Origin: Natronorubrum tibetense GA33
GTDB lineage: Archaea > Halobacteriota > Halobacteria > Halobacteriales > Natrialbaceae
Length of the DNA: 64,000 nucleotides
Direction of reading: 5' to 3'
NCBI RefSeq assembly: GCF_000383975.1
Contig: NZ_KB913017.1
Location: 3,510,265-3,574,264 of the forward strand
A program made the position numbers and the translations under genes. A model generated the notes under the pieces. It was not told where the DNA came from and searched no databases. It saw nothing but the letters and a program-made list of their open reading frames with translations. Positions 1 to 8,890 of this stretch are shown here, in pieces (positions within the stretch are counted from its first letter, which is position 1; each line of letters begins with the position of its first letter).

Positions 1-1
1 G

Positions 2-193
2 CTCGGCCAGCAACTCGCGGCCATCGAGGCCGAAATCGAACAGCTCAAAGACGACGAGGGGATTGAAGAGGGCGTCGACGATCTCCGCGGCGATCTGGAC
101 GGGCTGGTCAACGACGCAATCGAACAGCTCCACGGCGATCACACCGTCGCGAACAAACCCGGCTACTCCGTATTCGGGGGTGACGAACAGTGA
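2..193 (+). CDS. gvpK: Gas vesicle protein GvpK, C-terminal part (cut by window edge)
   Basis: Only the last 63 codons are present. The visible peptide is acidic and ends in a short Gly/Asp tail. GvpK is an accessory protein needed for gas-vesicle assembly; its exact role is unsettled. The call rests on position: haloarchaeal gvp clusters run gvpJ-gvpK-gvpL-gvpM, and this fragment sits immediately before clear gvpL and gvpM genes on the same strand. Its TGA stop overlaps the GTG start of gvpL (GTGA), which indicates translational coupling within one operon. The fragment itself is too short for a firm family assignment. Confidence 0.75.
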   Translation, partial: LGQQLAAIEAEIEQLKDDEGIEEGVDDLRGDLDGLVNDAIEQLHGDHTVANKPGYSVFGGDEQ

Positions 194-1152
194 GCTCCGA
201 CCGCGCATCCGATCGGCTCGAGGAACTCGAGGACGTCGACGGCGTCGACAGCTTCGACGCCCTCGAGACCGGCGACTCGGACGACGTGGAGACGGTCGTC
301 GACGACGATGTCATTCCCGAGTTCGACGACGGGCGATACCTCTACTGCATCGTGCGGATCGACGCTGACGACGAGGGCGATGCGTTCGAGACGACCGGCG
401 TCGACGGCGAACCCGTCTCGGTCGTCGTCGAAGACGGCATCGGCGCGGTCGTCCACGCCTGCGACGGCATCTACGACTCGGGGAACCTCACGCAGGTCAG
501 ACGCTGGCTCGTCCGCCACCAGACGGTGGTCGACGAGGCCGGCGAGGCCTTCGGCACGCCGATCCCGTTCCAGTTCGACACGATCCTCCGGAGCGACGAC
601 GCGGGTGTCCGCGAGTGGCTCCGCGAGGAGTCCGAGACGCTCGAGCGCGCGTTGTCCGGGCTGGCGGACCACTGGGAGTACCGCGTGGAGGTCGTCGAAA
701 CCGACCCGATCAGCGACGAGGCGCTGATCGAACGCGACGAGCGGCTGGCCGAACTCGACGCACAGATCGACGACTCCGGGGAGGGGACGGCGTTCCTCCT
801 CGAGAAGAAGTTCGACCAGCGGCTCGCGGAGCTGCGGGCGGCCCGTCGCGAGTCGATCACCGGCGACCTGCAGGCGCGACTCGACGACCACGCGAGAGAG
901 GTGCATCAACTCGAGCGGTCGCCGAGCGCGTCGCTCTCCGACGAAGTCGCCGGAGACGCCTCCGACGGCGAGACGCTCTGTCGGCTCACCCTGCTCGCCC
1001 ACGAGGACGACGAGGGGGCCGTCGGTTCGGTGCTCGACGGCGTGGCCGCGAACGACGGCATCGAGGTCAGGTTCACGGGTCCCTGGCCGCCGTACACGTT
1101 CGCGCCGGAACTGGGTGGTGACTCCGAGTCGGCAGATCAGTCCCGATCATGA
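190..1152 (+). CDS. gvpL: Gas vesicle protein GvpL (GvpL/GvpF family)
   Basis: This 320-residue protein starts with GTG inside the gvpK stop. After a very acidic N-terminal stretch of about 35 residues, the GvpL/GvpF fold begins around a YLYCIV segment near residue 50, as is usual for the family. The C-terminal half contains a charged, probably helical region (about residues 180-250) and ends with a PWPPYTF motif near residue 300 that is typical of GvpF/GvpL proteins. GvpL is a minor vesicle component and is thought to act as a hub that binds the other accessory Gvp proteins during nucleation. Its stop overlaps the gvpM start (ATGA). Confidence 0.92.
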   Translation: MSSDRASDRLEELEDVDGVDSFDALETGDSDDVETVVDDDVIPEFDDGRYLYCIVRIDADDEGDAFETTGVDGEPVSVVVEDGIGAVVHACDGIYDSGNLTQVRRWLVRHQTVVDEAGEAFGTPIPFQFDTILRSDDAGVREWLREESETLERALSGLADHWEYRVEVVETDPISDEALIERDERLAELDAQIDDSGEGTAFLLEKKFDQRLAELRAARRESITGDLQARLDDHAREVHQLERSPSASLSDEVAGDASDGETLCRLTLLAHEDDEGAVGSVLDGVAANDGIEVRFTGPWPPYTFAPELGGDSESADQSRS

Positions 1153-1493
1153 GACCGCAAAAGAACGAAGAGACACTCGTCGACGTCCTCGACGTCCTGC
1201 TCAGGGACGGGGCCGTCCTCCGTGCGGACGTGGTCATTTCGGTTGCGGAGATTCCGCTCGTCGGGCTCAAACTCACAGCCGCCCTCGCGGGCATGGAGAC
1301 GATGAACGAGTACGGCCTCTTCGAGCAGTGGGATATCGAACGCCGGCAGACGGCGGTCACTCGTCGACAGCACAGACAGGCCGGTCAGCGAGAGAAACGT
1401 ACCCGACGGCTACAGGAACGGGAACGAGAGCGAAGCCGCGAGTTCGAGGGGCTCGACGAGATCACGGTCGGCGATGAGCAGGATCGGGACTGA
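1149..1493 (+). CDS. gvpM: Gas vesicle protein GvpM (GvpA-like)
   Basis: The gene encodes 114 residues. Residues about 8-60 form a GvpA/GvpJ/GvpM-type domain with the pattern LxDVLDVLLxDGAVxxADVxIxVAxIPLVGLKL. A basic, Arg/Glu-rich C-terminal tail follows. GvpM is a minor, hydrophobic protein used at vesicle initiation and resembles the structural protein GvpA without being the main shell subunit. The 4-base overlap with gvpL and the order K-L-M show that this is the distal end of a gvpFGHIJKLM operon. The gene after it points the other way, so the operon ends here. Confidence 0.92.
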   Translation: MRPQKNEETLVDVLDVLLRDGAVLRADVVISVAEIPLVGLKLTAALAGMETMNEYGLFEQWDIERRQTAVTRRQHRQAGQREKRTRRLQERERERSREFEGLDEITVGDEQDRD

Positions 1494-1657
1494 TCCCCGA
1501 ACGTGGCCGGTTCGGCGCGGGTTATCGCCGGGCGAAATCCGGACCCGTGACTCGAGTCGCTGACTCCGATCTCCGACACGCGAACACAGAACGAGACGAG
1601 CAACAGACCGATTCGGCGGCTATCCGTCAAACGAGACCGCGCCAGTCCGTCGCGCTG

Positions 1658-1873
1658 TCAGGCGAACTTCGGTCGTTCCGTCGTGAGTTCGACGTCGCCC
1701 GTGACGGTTTCCTCGTTGTGGTCCTCGTCGTAAATGTACTGTCCGGTCGCCCCGCAGAGCGTGCACTCGTAGGTTTCGGAGATCTCGTTGATCATTTCGC
1801 CGTCTTCGAAGTAGACGCGGCTCTGCGTGATCTGCAGGAATTGGGCGGTCTCGCAGTTACTGCAGGTGATCAT
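1658..1873 (-). CDS. Small zinc-finger protein, two CxxC knuckles
   Basis: The 71-residue product carries CSNC near its N-terminus and CTLC near residue 37. The spacing suits one zinc ribbon, or a glutaredoxin-like metal site. Between and after the knuckles it is acidic, as expected for a soluble haloarchaeal protein. Short proteins with two CxxC motifs are abundant in haloarchaea, and some act as regulators or protein-interaction modules; no specific role can be given here. It is transcribed toward gvpM, so the two transcripts converge. The good codon use and the start at an ATG next to CxxC support a real gene. Confidence 0.72.
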   Translation of the reverse strand: MITCSNCETAQFLQITQSRVYFEDGEMINEISETYECTLCGATGQYIYDEDHNEETVTGDVELTTERPKFA

Positions 1874-2250
1874 ACTCGACCGAAAGCGAGGACCAGTTGT
1901 AGTTATCCGGCTTGTAACGGAAAGCCGCGACCGGCTATGCGTTTCTTACCCGACGTTCGCCGACGGACCGACCGCCGGCGTCTGTCCCAATCGATTCCGC
2001 CCTCTCGACGATGTCGTGTGCGAGAGTAAACACCACATAACCGCCCGACTACGTCGGTTTGGGTCCGGTTTTTCGGAACCGGATTAGCTGCTGGTAAACA
2101 TCGTGCGATCCGAGAGTTGGCCGCGTTATTCGGACACTTCTTGTGGCCGTTTCCGGACCCGATTCGGGTCGAATCAATCGCGGGGACGAGTCGCCCGACC
2201 ATCACCGTTCGGCGACGACGACACCGGCTGTGATCCTCGCGATATCGACC
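1874..2250. other. Gene-free stretch upstream of the zinc-finger gene
   Basis: No convincing gene was found. Short open frames here have no family features and a Ser/Arg/Pro-rich composition typical of out-of-frame GC-rich DNA. It should contain the promoter of the zinc-finger gene on the minus strand and the 3' end of the oxidoreductase transcript. Confidence 0.5.
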
Positions 2251-3267
2251 TCAGTTCTCGAGCGAAATCGATACTCGCTCTCCGGTTCGAGCCGATTCGT
2301 AGGCTGCCTCCGTGAGCGCTGTCACCCGAAGGGCGTCTCGAGCCGTGGCCGGCGGCTCCTCGCTCGTTCGGACGCTCTCGAGGAAGGCCTCGGCGCGGTT
2401 CTGTTCGGTTCGAAAGTCGATGTAGGGGTCGTACTCCCCCGCATCGGAATCGATCTCCGTGACCGTTCGCGAGCCCCACTGGCGACCCTCGAGGTAGACC
2501 GCCCCCTCCTCGTCCCACAGGTGGATGTGTTCGCGGACCGACGGAGCGTCGCCGTGGAACGAGAAGGTCCCGGTCGCCCCGTTCTCGAACCGAACGTCGA
2601 GGTGTGCTCGTTCGTCGATCCGTTCCGCCTCGTCGTGAAAGTCCATACTCGCGGCGACGGATTCGGGCTCGAGACCGGTCGTCCAGAGCACGCCATCGAG
2701 GACGTGACTGCCGGTATCGTAGAGGAAGCCGCCGCCGGAGAGATCGGGATCGAGCCGCCAGGTACCCATCGAGTCGTCGATCCAGTCTTGCGTGATGGAG
2801 GCCGTCAGCCAGTTCGGCGAGCCGTCGAGAAACCGTTCCCTGGCGGTTCGAAACGCCGTCTGGAGGTGGCGCTGGTAGCCGACCATCAGCGTCTGCTCGC
2901 TTCGTTCGGCGCGTTCGGTGAGGTCGCGAGCGTGCTCGAGGTCGGTCGCGAGCGGTTTGTCACAGTAGACGTGATAGCCGTGCTCGAGGGCGGCGACGAC
3001 CTGCTCGTAGTGGAGGGTGTGAGGCGTGCCGACGAGTACGGCGTCCAGCGGCGCGTCCTCGAGCATCGTCGCGTAGTCGGTGTACTCTCCGTCGCTCGAG
3101 ACATCGAACGCAGTGCTAGCCTCCGTGAGTCGATCTGTGTCGAGGTCACAGAGGGCTCGGACGGTCGCGCTCGGGTGCTGGTGAAGCTGTCCACCAACGG
3201 TTGTGCCGATGTATCCGAGTCCGACGATACCGATTCGAAGCGGGGACGAAGCCTGATCGTCGCGCAT
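2251..3267 (-). CDS. Gfo/Idh/MocA-family NAD(P)-dependent oxidoreductase
   Basis: The 338-residue protein opens with a Rossmann motif, GIVGLGYIGTTVG, near residue 12. It continues with the family signature YCDKPLA (residues about 120-126), in which the lysine is the conserved catalytic-site residue of the EKP motif. The C-terminal half is the alpha/beta substrate domain, with DTGSHVLD near residue 187. Members oxidise or reduce sugars, inositols and related polyols with NAD(P). The substrate cannot be inferred here because the gene stands alone. It could take part in sugar catabolism fed by the ABC importer further along, but nothing in the sequence ties them together. Confidence 0.9.
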   Translation of the reverse strand: MRDDQASSPLRIGIVGLGYIGTTVGGQLHQHPSATVRALCDLDTDRLTEASTAFDVSSDGEYTDYATMLEDAPLDAVLVGTPHTLHYEQVVAALEHGYHVYCDKPLATDLEHARDLTERAERSEQTLMVGYQRHLQTAFRTARERFLDGSPNWLTASITQDWIDDSMGTWRLDPDLSGGGFLYDTGSHVLDGVLWTTGLEPESVAASMDFHDEAERIDERAHLDVRFENGATGTFSFHGDAPSVREHIHLWDEEGAVYLEGRQWGSRTVTEIDSDAGEYDPYIDFRTEQNRAEAFLESVRTSEEPPATARDALRVTALTEAAYESARTGERVSISLEN

Positions 3268-3804
3268 GGCCCAGCGGATGGGCTACAGTACCATCGCTTG
3301 GGGGTCGTCACAGGCAAGCATCCGCGGCTCGAGCGAGTGTCGGCGATCGAACGCGGCGGCCGCTCGCTCACCGACGGCCGAAGGCAGTGCCAACCGCACC
3401 GAAGGGGAACGCTGTACGACGGTATCCGTCGCCTGTCGAGGTTTCGCCCCCGCTACCATCGCGCAAGTGGCTGCATAACAATGTGTCGGACTTGCAATGT
3501 ACTGGTTGCGGGGACGTAAGGCCCCGCCGGGTACACGCTCCAACGACGACGCGCTTACCAGCCGATTGCGTGTTCGTGCCCGGATCGCTCGAATGTGGAC
3601 TCGCCCCCGCTTCGAGTTAGCTCATGTCTCTCACGCCAGGGCGGGTTCCCGCCCCCGCCCGGGTTTTCGACCCTGACTCGCCACCGAACCGCGGTTGCGG
3701 ACCCTGTCACAGGCGAGTCGGGACTCGATCCGAACGCTACACTTACACACCGTTCAGCGACGCAGAAACGGATTCGCGATCGAAAGTTCTGACCTCGCGT
3801 CGAC
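3268..3804. other. 537-bp gene-free stretch
   Basis: Nothing recognisable. Open frames in this stretch have the biased, low-complexity composition of non-coding GC-rich DNA. It separates two genes on the minus strand, so the promoter of the oxidoreductase should lie at its left end. Confidence 0.5.
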
Positions 3805-4869
3805 TTAGAACTCAGTTATGACGGGAATACCGACCGTCTCGTAGTCGTCCATCGAGGCCAGCGTCTCCGGCAGTTCATCAAGACTCAGGGTCTCGCCGAT
3901 GATTTTGCCCGGCTCGAGGGTTCCCTTCGCGATCAGTCGGAACAGCTCCTCGTAGCGGACCAGCGGCATGCCGAAGGAGCCGTGGAAGTCGATCTCCTGC
4001 ATCGTCATGACGTCGACTGGCAGCTCGATCTGGCCCTGCTCTTCGCCGGTCGTCAGGCCGACCTGCACGTGGCTCCCTCGCGTGCCTAGGCTGTTGACCG
4101 AATTCTGGCAGGTCTCCGCGATACCGAGCGCGTCGATCGAGACGTCGGCACCGCTGCCGCCGGTAATTCCCTTGATCTCGTAGGCCGCGTCGTCTACCTT
4201 GGAACCGTTGACCGTCTCGACGGCACCGAGTTCCTCGGCGCGCTCGAGTTTGGAGTCGAGCACGTCGACGGCGATCGGATGGGCACCCAGCGCCTGTGCG
4301 ATGTGGATCGCCGAGAGACCGACGCCGCCACAGCCGTGGACGGCGACCCAGTCGCCGGGCCGGAGGTCGGCTCGGTCGGCTAACGCGTGGTAGGCCGTCA
4401 TGAACCGGCAGCCGAGCCCGGCCATCTCGGTGAAGTCGACTTCGTCAGGCAGTTTGACGCAGTTGAAGTCGGCTTCGCGGACCGCGAAGGCCTCCGCGAA
4501 CGCGCCCTGAGAGTACTCCGAGAGTCCAAGCGGGAGGACCGTCTCGCAGTTGTTCGCTCGCCCCTCGCGGCAGTGTGGACAGGTGCCGTCGCCGAGGTGG
4601 AACGGGACGGCGACCCGGTCGCCCTCTGCGAGCGTCTCGACATCGTCACCGACTGCGGAGACGATCCCGGCGGGTTCGTGACCGAGGATCTGTCCTTCCG
4701 GGACGCCCGCTCCGATCCAGTTCCAGTCGCCCTGCCAGGCGTGCCAGTCACTGCGGCAGACGCCGCAGGCTTCGGTCTCGACGACGACCTGATCCGGTGC
4801 CGGCTCCGGATACGACACGTCTTCGATCTCGAGCGGTTCTCCGTGTTCCTGAATTACGGCTGCTCGCAT
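3805..4869 (-). CDS. Zinc-dependent alcohol dehydrogenase (MDR superfamily)
   Basis: The start is placed at the ATG of MRAAVIQEHG (354 residues), the usual N-terminus of this family; a longer frame upstream adds 48 residues with no family features. The sequence shows the catalytic-zinc motif GHEPAGIVSAVG preceded by CGVCRSDWHAW, a structural-zinc-like Cys cluster (CPHCREGRANNC), and the NAD(P)-binding GCGGVGLSAIH motif. It should oxidise an alcohol or reduce an aldehyde. The neighbouring acyl-CoA ligase and acyl-CoA dehydrogenase make a medium-chain alcohol a reasonable but unproved substrate. Confidence 0.9.
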   Translation of the reverse strand: MRAAVIQEHGEPLEIEDVSYPEPAPDQVVVETEACGVCRSDWHAWQGDWNWIGAGVPEGQILGHEPAGIVSAVGDDVETLAEGDRVAVPFHLGDGTCPHCREGRANNCETVLPLGLSEYSQGAFAEAFAVREADFNCVKLPDEVDFTEMAGLGCRFMTAYHALADRADLRPGDWVAVHGCGGVGLSAIHIAQALGAHPIAVDVLDSKLERAEELGAVETVNGSKVDDAAYEIKGITGGSGADVSIDALGIAETCQNSVNSLGTRGSHVQVGLTTGEEQGQIELPVDVMTMQEIDFHGSFGMPLVRYEELFRLIAKGTLEPGKIIGETLSLDELPETLASMDDYETVGIPVITEF

Positions 4870-5430
4870 ACGTTCATGGTTCTTCCTGATAGTACAAAAG
4901 TGTGGGACATGTGATTCGATGGATCGCTGCGATAGTTCGTTGCTCGAGTGTCTGAAACGGTTGTAAACGTAACATCCGTTCTTCGAAGTAGTATTGCTTG
5001 GCAGTCGTGACACATGAATCGTGAACGGCCGATGGGGACACTCAGTTCGGCCTAGAGCCGTAATTCATCGAATTCAACAATTTCTTTTTATCCAACATGT
5101 AATTTTGAACGGATACTAGAATATAATACGTTTTCCGAGCGACTTTTTCCACAGGCACAGTAGCAATAACGCACTAATGGCCCAAGACATGGCTCAATAC
5201 TGTGTATCGGCCCTGATACCATAGGTTCTGGATTCCCGAGAAGGCACATTGGTTCATCCGTTTTATCGTCCGTTAAAGGGCATGAGAAGGCATGGCTAAC
5301 GATATTCCTCGTTAGATCACTTTCTGTATATAATAGTTGGATATCTGTGTACTCACAGTAATAGTCGAGAACCACTCATTTCACCAATCGAGGACTGGGC
5401 TCGATAGCGTTCAACCCACCCGAACTCCAC
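4870..5430. other. AT-rich intergenic stretch
   Basis: About 560 bases, clearly richer in A+T than the neighbouring genes from about 5040 to 5400. A 95-codon open frame on the minus strand has no family features and many residues unusual for haloarchaea (Cys, Tyr, Ser rich), so it is not called. The stretch may be old insertion-sequence debris or promoter DNA; no terminal repeats were found. Confidence 0.4.
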
Positions 5431-7008
5431 TCACTCGTCGGTCTCGTCGGCGTCGCGATCTTCGAGTTTGAACTTCTGGATCTTGCCGCTGGTCGTCCGC
5501 GGGAGTTCGTCGATGAACTCGACCTCCCGCGGGTGTTTGTAGGCGGCGACCCGCTCGAGGAAGTAGTCCTTGATATCCTCCTCGGTGACGTCGACGCCGG
5601 CTTCGATGTCGGGTGCCGGGACGACGAACGCCTTCGGAACCTCGTTGCGTCGGTCGTCCGGAATTCCGACGACAGCACCTTCGGCGACGGCGTCGTGCTC
5701 CGCGAGGAGTTCCTCGAGTTCGCTGGGGTAGACGTTGTAGCCGGCGGTGTTGATCATGTGCTTTTTCCGGTCGACGATCTCGTAGTAGTTCTCTGCGTCC
5801 CGGCGGGCGATGTCCCCGGTCCGGAAGTAGCCGTGTTCCGTAAAGGCCCGGTCGGTCGCCTCGGGCATGTTGTGATAGCCGTCCATCACCTGCGGTCCGC
5901 GGACGACGAGTTCCCCCTCCTCGCCCGGCGGAACTTCCTCGCCGGAGCTGTCGACGATCTTGCAGTCCGTCTGTCGGATGGGCTGTCCGATCGTGCCGTG
6001 GCGCAGGCCGAACGTCGAACTCCCCTGGGTGTGGGTCGCGCCGTGGGTCTCGGTGAGCCCGTATCCCTCGGTCATCTCCACGCCCGCGACGTCCTCGAAC
6101 TCCTCCTGAACCGCGACGGACATCTTCGCGCCGCCCTCGCCCGCGGACTCGAGGCAAGTCAGGTCGTACTCACCGAACTCGTCGCTGTTGACCATGTCGA
6201 CGTACATCGCGGTGACGCCGACGTAGTGGGTGATTCCCGCCTCCTCGATGAGCGCCATCGCCGCGTCGGCGTCCCAGTTCGCCGCACTCCGGAGGAAGAT
6301 GCTGCCGCCGCGAAGCAGGGGCTGCCACGCGGTGTGGGTAAAGCCGGTGATGTGGTACAGCGGGAGCCAGACGAGGCTGCGGACGTCCTCGTCGTCGAGC
6401 TCGCTCGGCTGGGAGAGCACCGAGAACATCTGCGCGCGGAAGTTCCGGTGGGTGAGCCGGACGCCCTTCGGCTTCCCCGTCGTCCCGGAGGTGTACGGCA
6501 GGAGTGCCAGATCGTCGTCCGCGCGTTCGACGAACGTCTCCTCACCGCGAACGTCGGAGAACATCTCGACGCCCTCCTCGGTGCTGCCTACGCCGATCAC
6601 GACGGGGTTCCAGTCGATCTCCTCGAGGGCCTCCTGTAAGTACGGTAACAGTGCCGCGTGGGTCAGGACCGCCGTCGCCTGGGTGTCCTCGAGCTGATAG
6701 GCCAGTTCCCGTCGTCGGTACTGCGGATTGACCGGCGAGACGGCGACGCCTGCTTTGAACGCCCCCAGAGCGCCGATCAGGTACGGCGGACAGTTCGGCA
6801 GATACTGAAGCATCACGTCGCCGGGTTCGATCCCGAGGTCTGCCAGCCCCCCGGCAAACTGCGCGCTCTCCGTGCGAAGTTCCTCGTGTGTCAGTTGCGT
6901 CCCGTGATATTCGATGGCCGTCGCCGATCCGTGATGGCGCGCGGTTTCGTCGTGCAATCGAGCCGCATTCCCCTCTCTCGCCTGGTCGCGAACGTCTTCC
7001 AGATCCAT
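5431..7008 (-). CDS. AMP-forming acyl-CoA ligase (fatty-acid CoA synthetase)
   Basis: The enzyme activates a carboxylic acid to its acyl-CoA through an acyl-adenylate. From the ATG at 7008 it has 525 residues; a GTG five codons upstream is the alternative. Visible motifs are the phosphate-binding LPYTSGTTGKPKGV near residue 166, the adenylate motif EGYGLTETHGA near residue 315, RTGDIARRD, KKHMINTAGYNVYPSE, and the C-terminal lysine in TSGKIQK. It is divergent from an acyl-CoA dehydrogenase and shares with it a 270-bp promoter region holding ACAAYGTTGT palindromes. A second ligase of similar length lies at 15011-16603. The exact chain length is unknown. Confidence 0.93.
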   Translation of the reverse strand: MDLEDVRDQAREGNAARLHDETARHHGSATAIEYHGTQLTHEELRTESAQFAGGLADLGIEPGDVMLQYLPNCPPYLIGALGAFKAGVAVSPVNPQYRRRELAYQLEDTQATAVLTHAALLPYLQEALEEIDWNPVVIGVGSTEEGVEMFSDVRGEETFVERADDDLALLPYTSGTTGKPKGVRLTHRNFRAQMFSVLSQPSELDDEDVRSLVWLPLYHITGFTHTAWQPLLRGGSIFLRSAANWDADAAMALIEEAGITHYVGVTAMYVDMVNSDEFGEYDLTCLESAGEGGAKMSVAVQEEFEDVAGVEMTEGYGLTETHGATHTQGSSTFGLRHGTIGQPIRQTDCKIVDSSGEEVPPGEEGELVVRGPQVMDGYHNMPEATDRAFTEHGYFRTGDIARRDAENYYEIVDRKKHMINTAGYNVYPSELEELLAEHDAVAEGAVVGIPDDRRNEVPKAFVVPAPDIEAGVDVTEEDIKDYFLERVAAYKHPREVEFIDELPRTTSGKIQKFKLEDRDADETDE

Positions 7009-7219
7009 GTTCTCACATAACACAGTATAGTACTAAAGCGTATCCCGAGCGATCGGTCTTGAGACCGGCGGACCGATGTTCGATTCCGTGTCGTCGAAAT
7101 CGGTTTCCTCGAGAGTTCTCCGACAGGAATAGTCGGTTCGAGTTCGAGTACGCGCCGCTTTTCGGTCCGTCTGAGACCCACGGTGGGCCGATTTCCACCG
7201 TATCCGGAGACTTCATTTC

Positions 7220-7263
7220 ACAACGTTGTATCTGACCGCTTTGTTGTACATTTACAATGTTGT
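7220..7263. promoter_or_regulatory. Paired ACAAYGTTGT palindromes, probable operator
   Basis: ACAACGTTGT occupies 7220-7229 and ACAATGTTGT 7254-7263, with centres 34 bp apart. A third inverted repeat, TTGTA-CATT-TACAA (7244-7257), lies between and overlaps the second. The array lies 17-60 bp upstream of the acyl-CoA dehydrogenase start (7280) and in the shared intergenic region of the divergent acyl-CoA ligase. Binding by a dimeric regulator is an inference; no candidate regulator gene is adjacent. Confidence 0.5.
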
Positions 7264-7279
7264 ATGTGTATTCCCCGGT

Positions 7280-8530
7280 ATGGAGTACCACGACTCCGAG
7301 AAAGCGAAGGAGGTCGCCGGGCGGGTAGAGGCGTTCATGGACGACGTCGTCATCCCGCGCGAGCGCGAGGCTCTCGCCACGGGCGAGCAGATCACGATGG
7401 ACGAGATCCACGAGATGTGGGAGATGGCCAAGGCGCGCGATCTGTTCGCGCCCCAGGTTCCCGAGGAGTACGGCGGGCAGGGACTCGATTTCAGCGACAT
7501 GCTGCCGTCGTTCGAGCAGGTCGGCCGCTCGCTCATCGGTGCGCTCGCCATCCGCGCGAACGCGCCTCAGGAGGGGAACATGCACACCTTAGAGATGGTC
7601 GGCTCCGAGCAACAGAAAGAGGAGGTCCTCCGACCGCTCGTCCAGGGCGATATCACGACGGCCTTTGCGATGACCGAGCCGAAACAGGGCGGCGGCTCTG
7701 ACCCGAAGATGCTCCAGAGCACGGCCGTCAAGGACGGCGACGAGTGGGTTATCAACGCCCACAAGTGGTGGACCTCGGACGGGCTGGACGCCGACTACTA
7801 CCTGGCGATGGTTCGGACCGACCTCGACGCCCACCCCTACTCGGGGACGTCGATTATCCTCGTTCCGTCCGACGCTGACGGCGTCGAAGTCGTTCGGAAT
7901 ATCCCTCACGTCGGCGGTCACGGGATCACCGAACGAACGGGCGGCCACGCCGAAGTGAAGTTCGACAACGTCCGCGTCCCCGTCGAGAACACGGTCGGCG
8001 AGGAGAACGAAGGGTTCCAGATCGCACAGATGCGACTCGGCGGCGGCCGGCTCACCCACTGCATGCGCTACTCCGGGATGGCCGAACGCTCGCTCGACAT
8101 CGCGAAGGCCTACCTCGCCGAACGCGAGGCCTTCGGTACGACCTTAGAGGAAAAACAGGCGCTGCGCCATCGGATCGCGGACGCCGAGACCCAGCTGCAC
8201 GCCGCCCGCTGTATGGTCCGCCACGCCGCGCGCGAACTCGACCGCAGCGACGCGCGTATCGAGGTCGCGATGTCGAAGATGTTCACCGCGAACGTGACGA
8301 ACGAGACGATCGACCTCGCGCTCCAGTGTCTGGGCGGCAACGGCATCGGGAAGGATCTCCCGATCGCGCACTTCTACGAGAACGTCCGCGCGTTCCGGAT
8401 CGTCGACGGGGCCGACGAGGTCCACCGCCGCTCGATCGCCCGCTGGGCGTTCGAGGACATCGACGAAGCCGAGGTCGAGAACTCGCTGCAGTTCGACGAG
8501 GACCTGCGGATCGACGCACTCGACGAGTAA
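7280..8530 (+). CDS. Acyl-CoA dehydrogenase
   Basis: This FAD-dependent enzyme introduces the alpha-beta double bond into acyl-CoA, the first oxidation step of beta-oxidation. The start is set at the ATG of MEYHDSEKA (416 residues), because the 18 residues upstream are hydrophobic, lie across the operator array and are not family-like. Family signatures include AFAMTEPKQGGGSD (flavin contact), WWTSDGLDADYY, the SGMAERSLDIAKAY region, and the C-terminal LQCLGGNGIGKDLP plus VDGADEVHRRSIARW. Residues around GGN-GIGKDLP are those of the usual substrate/FAD pocket. It is divergent from an acyl-CoA ligase and is followed by a T-run and repeat A1. Confidence 0.94.
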   Translation: MEYHDSEKAKEVAGRVEAFMDDVVIPREREALATGEQITMDEIHEMWEMAKARDLFAPQVPEEYGGQGLDFSDMLPSFEQVGRSLIGALAIRANAPQEGNMHTLEMVGSEQQKEEVLRPLVQGDITTAFAMTEPKQGGGSDPKMLQSTAVKDGDEWVINAHKWWTSDGLDADYYLAMVRTDLDAHPYSGTSIILVPSDADGVEVVRNIPHVGGHGITERTGGHAEVKFDNVRVPVENTVGEENEGFQIAQMRLGGGRLTHCMRYSGMAERSLDIAKAYLAEREAFGTTLEEKQALRHRIADAETQLHAARCMVRHAARELDRSDARIEVAMSKMFTANVTNETIDLALQCLGGNGIGKDLPIAHFYENVRAFRIVDGADEVHRRSIARWAFEDIDEAEVENSLQFDEDLRIDALDE

Positions 8531-8556
8531 CCGCAGCCGTTCCAGCGGTATTTTTT
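8531..8556 (+). terminator. Probable T-rich terminator after acyl-CoA dehydrogenase
   Basis: A weak CCGC...GCGG stem (8531-8548) is followed directly by TA and six T residues (8551-8556). Archaeal RNA polymerase terminates at T-rich tracts, with or without a hairpin. Confidence 0.45.
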
Positions 8557-8593
8557 AGGAACCCGTCGCCCATCGTCGCTAATTGGGACGATC

Positions 8594-8766
8594 GACGTGC
8601 GGTGGCGCACGCTGTCGGCCGGCCGAACGAATGTGAGGGCGGACGACGATCACGTGCGAGGTCGTCGCGAGTAGCACGAGCGACTGCTCGGAAGGCGCGA
8701 AGCGTCTTCTGGTGGACGAGCAACCGAGCGGCGTGAGGGAGCGAGTCGGTTGGAGAGGGAGAGGCC
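8594..8766 (+). repeat. Repeat family A, copy A1 (degenerate)
   Basis: The copy begins with ACGTGCGGTGGCGCACGCTG and ends with a divergent version of the family 3' box (GAGTCGGTTGGAGAGG). It matches the better preserved copies at 12165, 12476 (inverted) and 18853. It starts 64 bp after the acyl-CoA dehydrogenase stop, in the sense direction. The rest of the gap to 8890 holds no gene. Confidence 0.6.
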
Positions 8767-8890
8767 TCTCAGTGGCGCCACGGTAGCAGCGTCCTCTCCC
8801 GTCCGAAAACGAGTCCAGTTCATACCAACCAATTCCCGTCCGACAACCGAGTCCGGCTTCCCGTCTACAAAAAATCGCCACCCAGATGAG

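Noticed and set aside
163-1002. Long minus-strand open frame opposite gvpL
   Set aside because: It lies wholly antisense to gvpL, which has clear family features; long antisense frames are common in GC-rich coding DNA.
2143-3519. 458-codon plus-strand frame
   Set aside because: Antisense to the Gfo/Idh/MocA gene and without family features.
5088-5375. 95-codon frame in AT-rich DNA
   Set aside because: Composition is unlike a haloarchaeal protein and no motif is recognisable.
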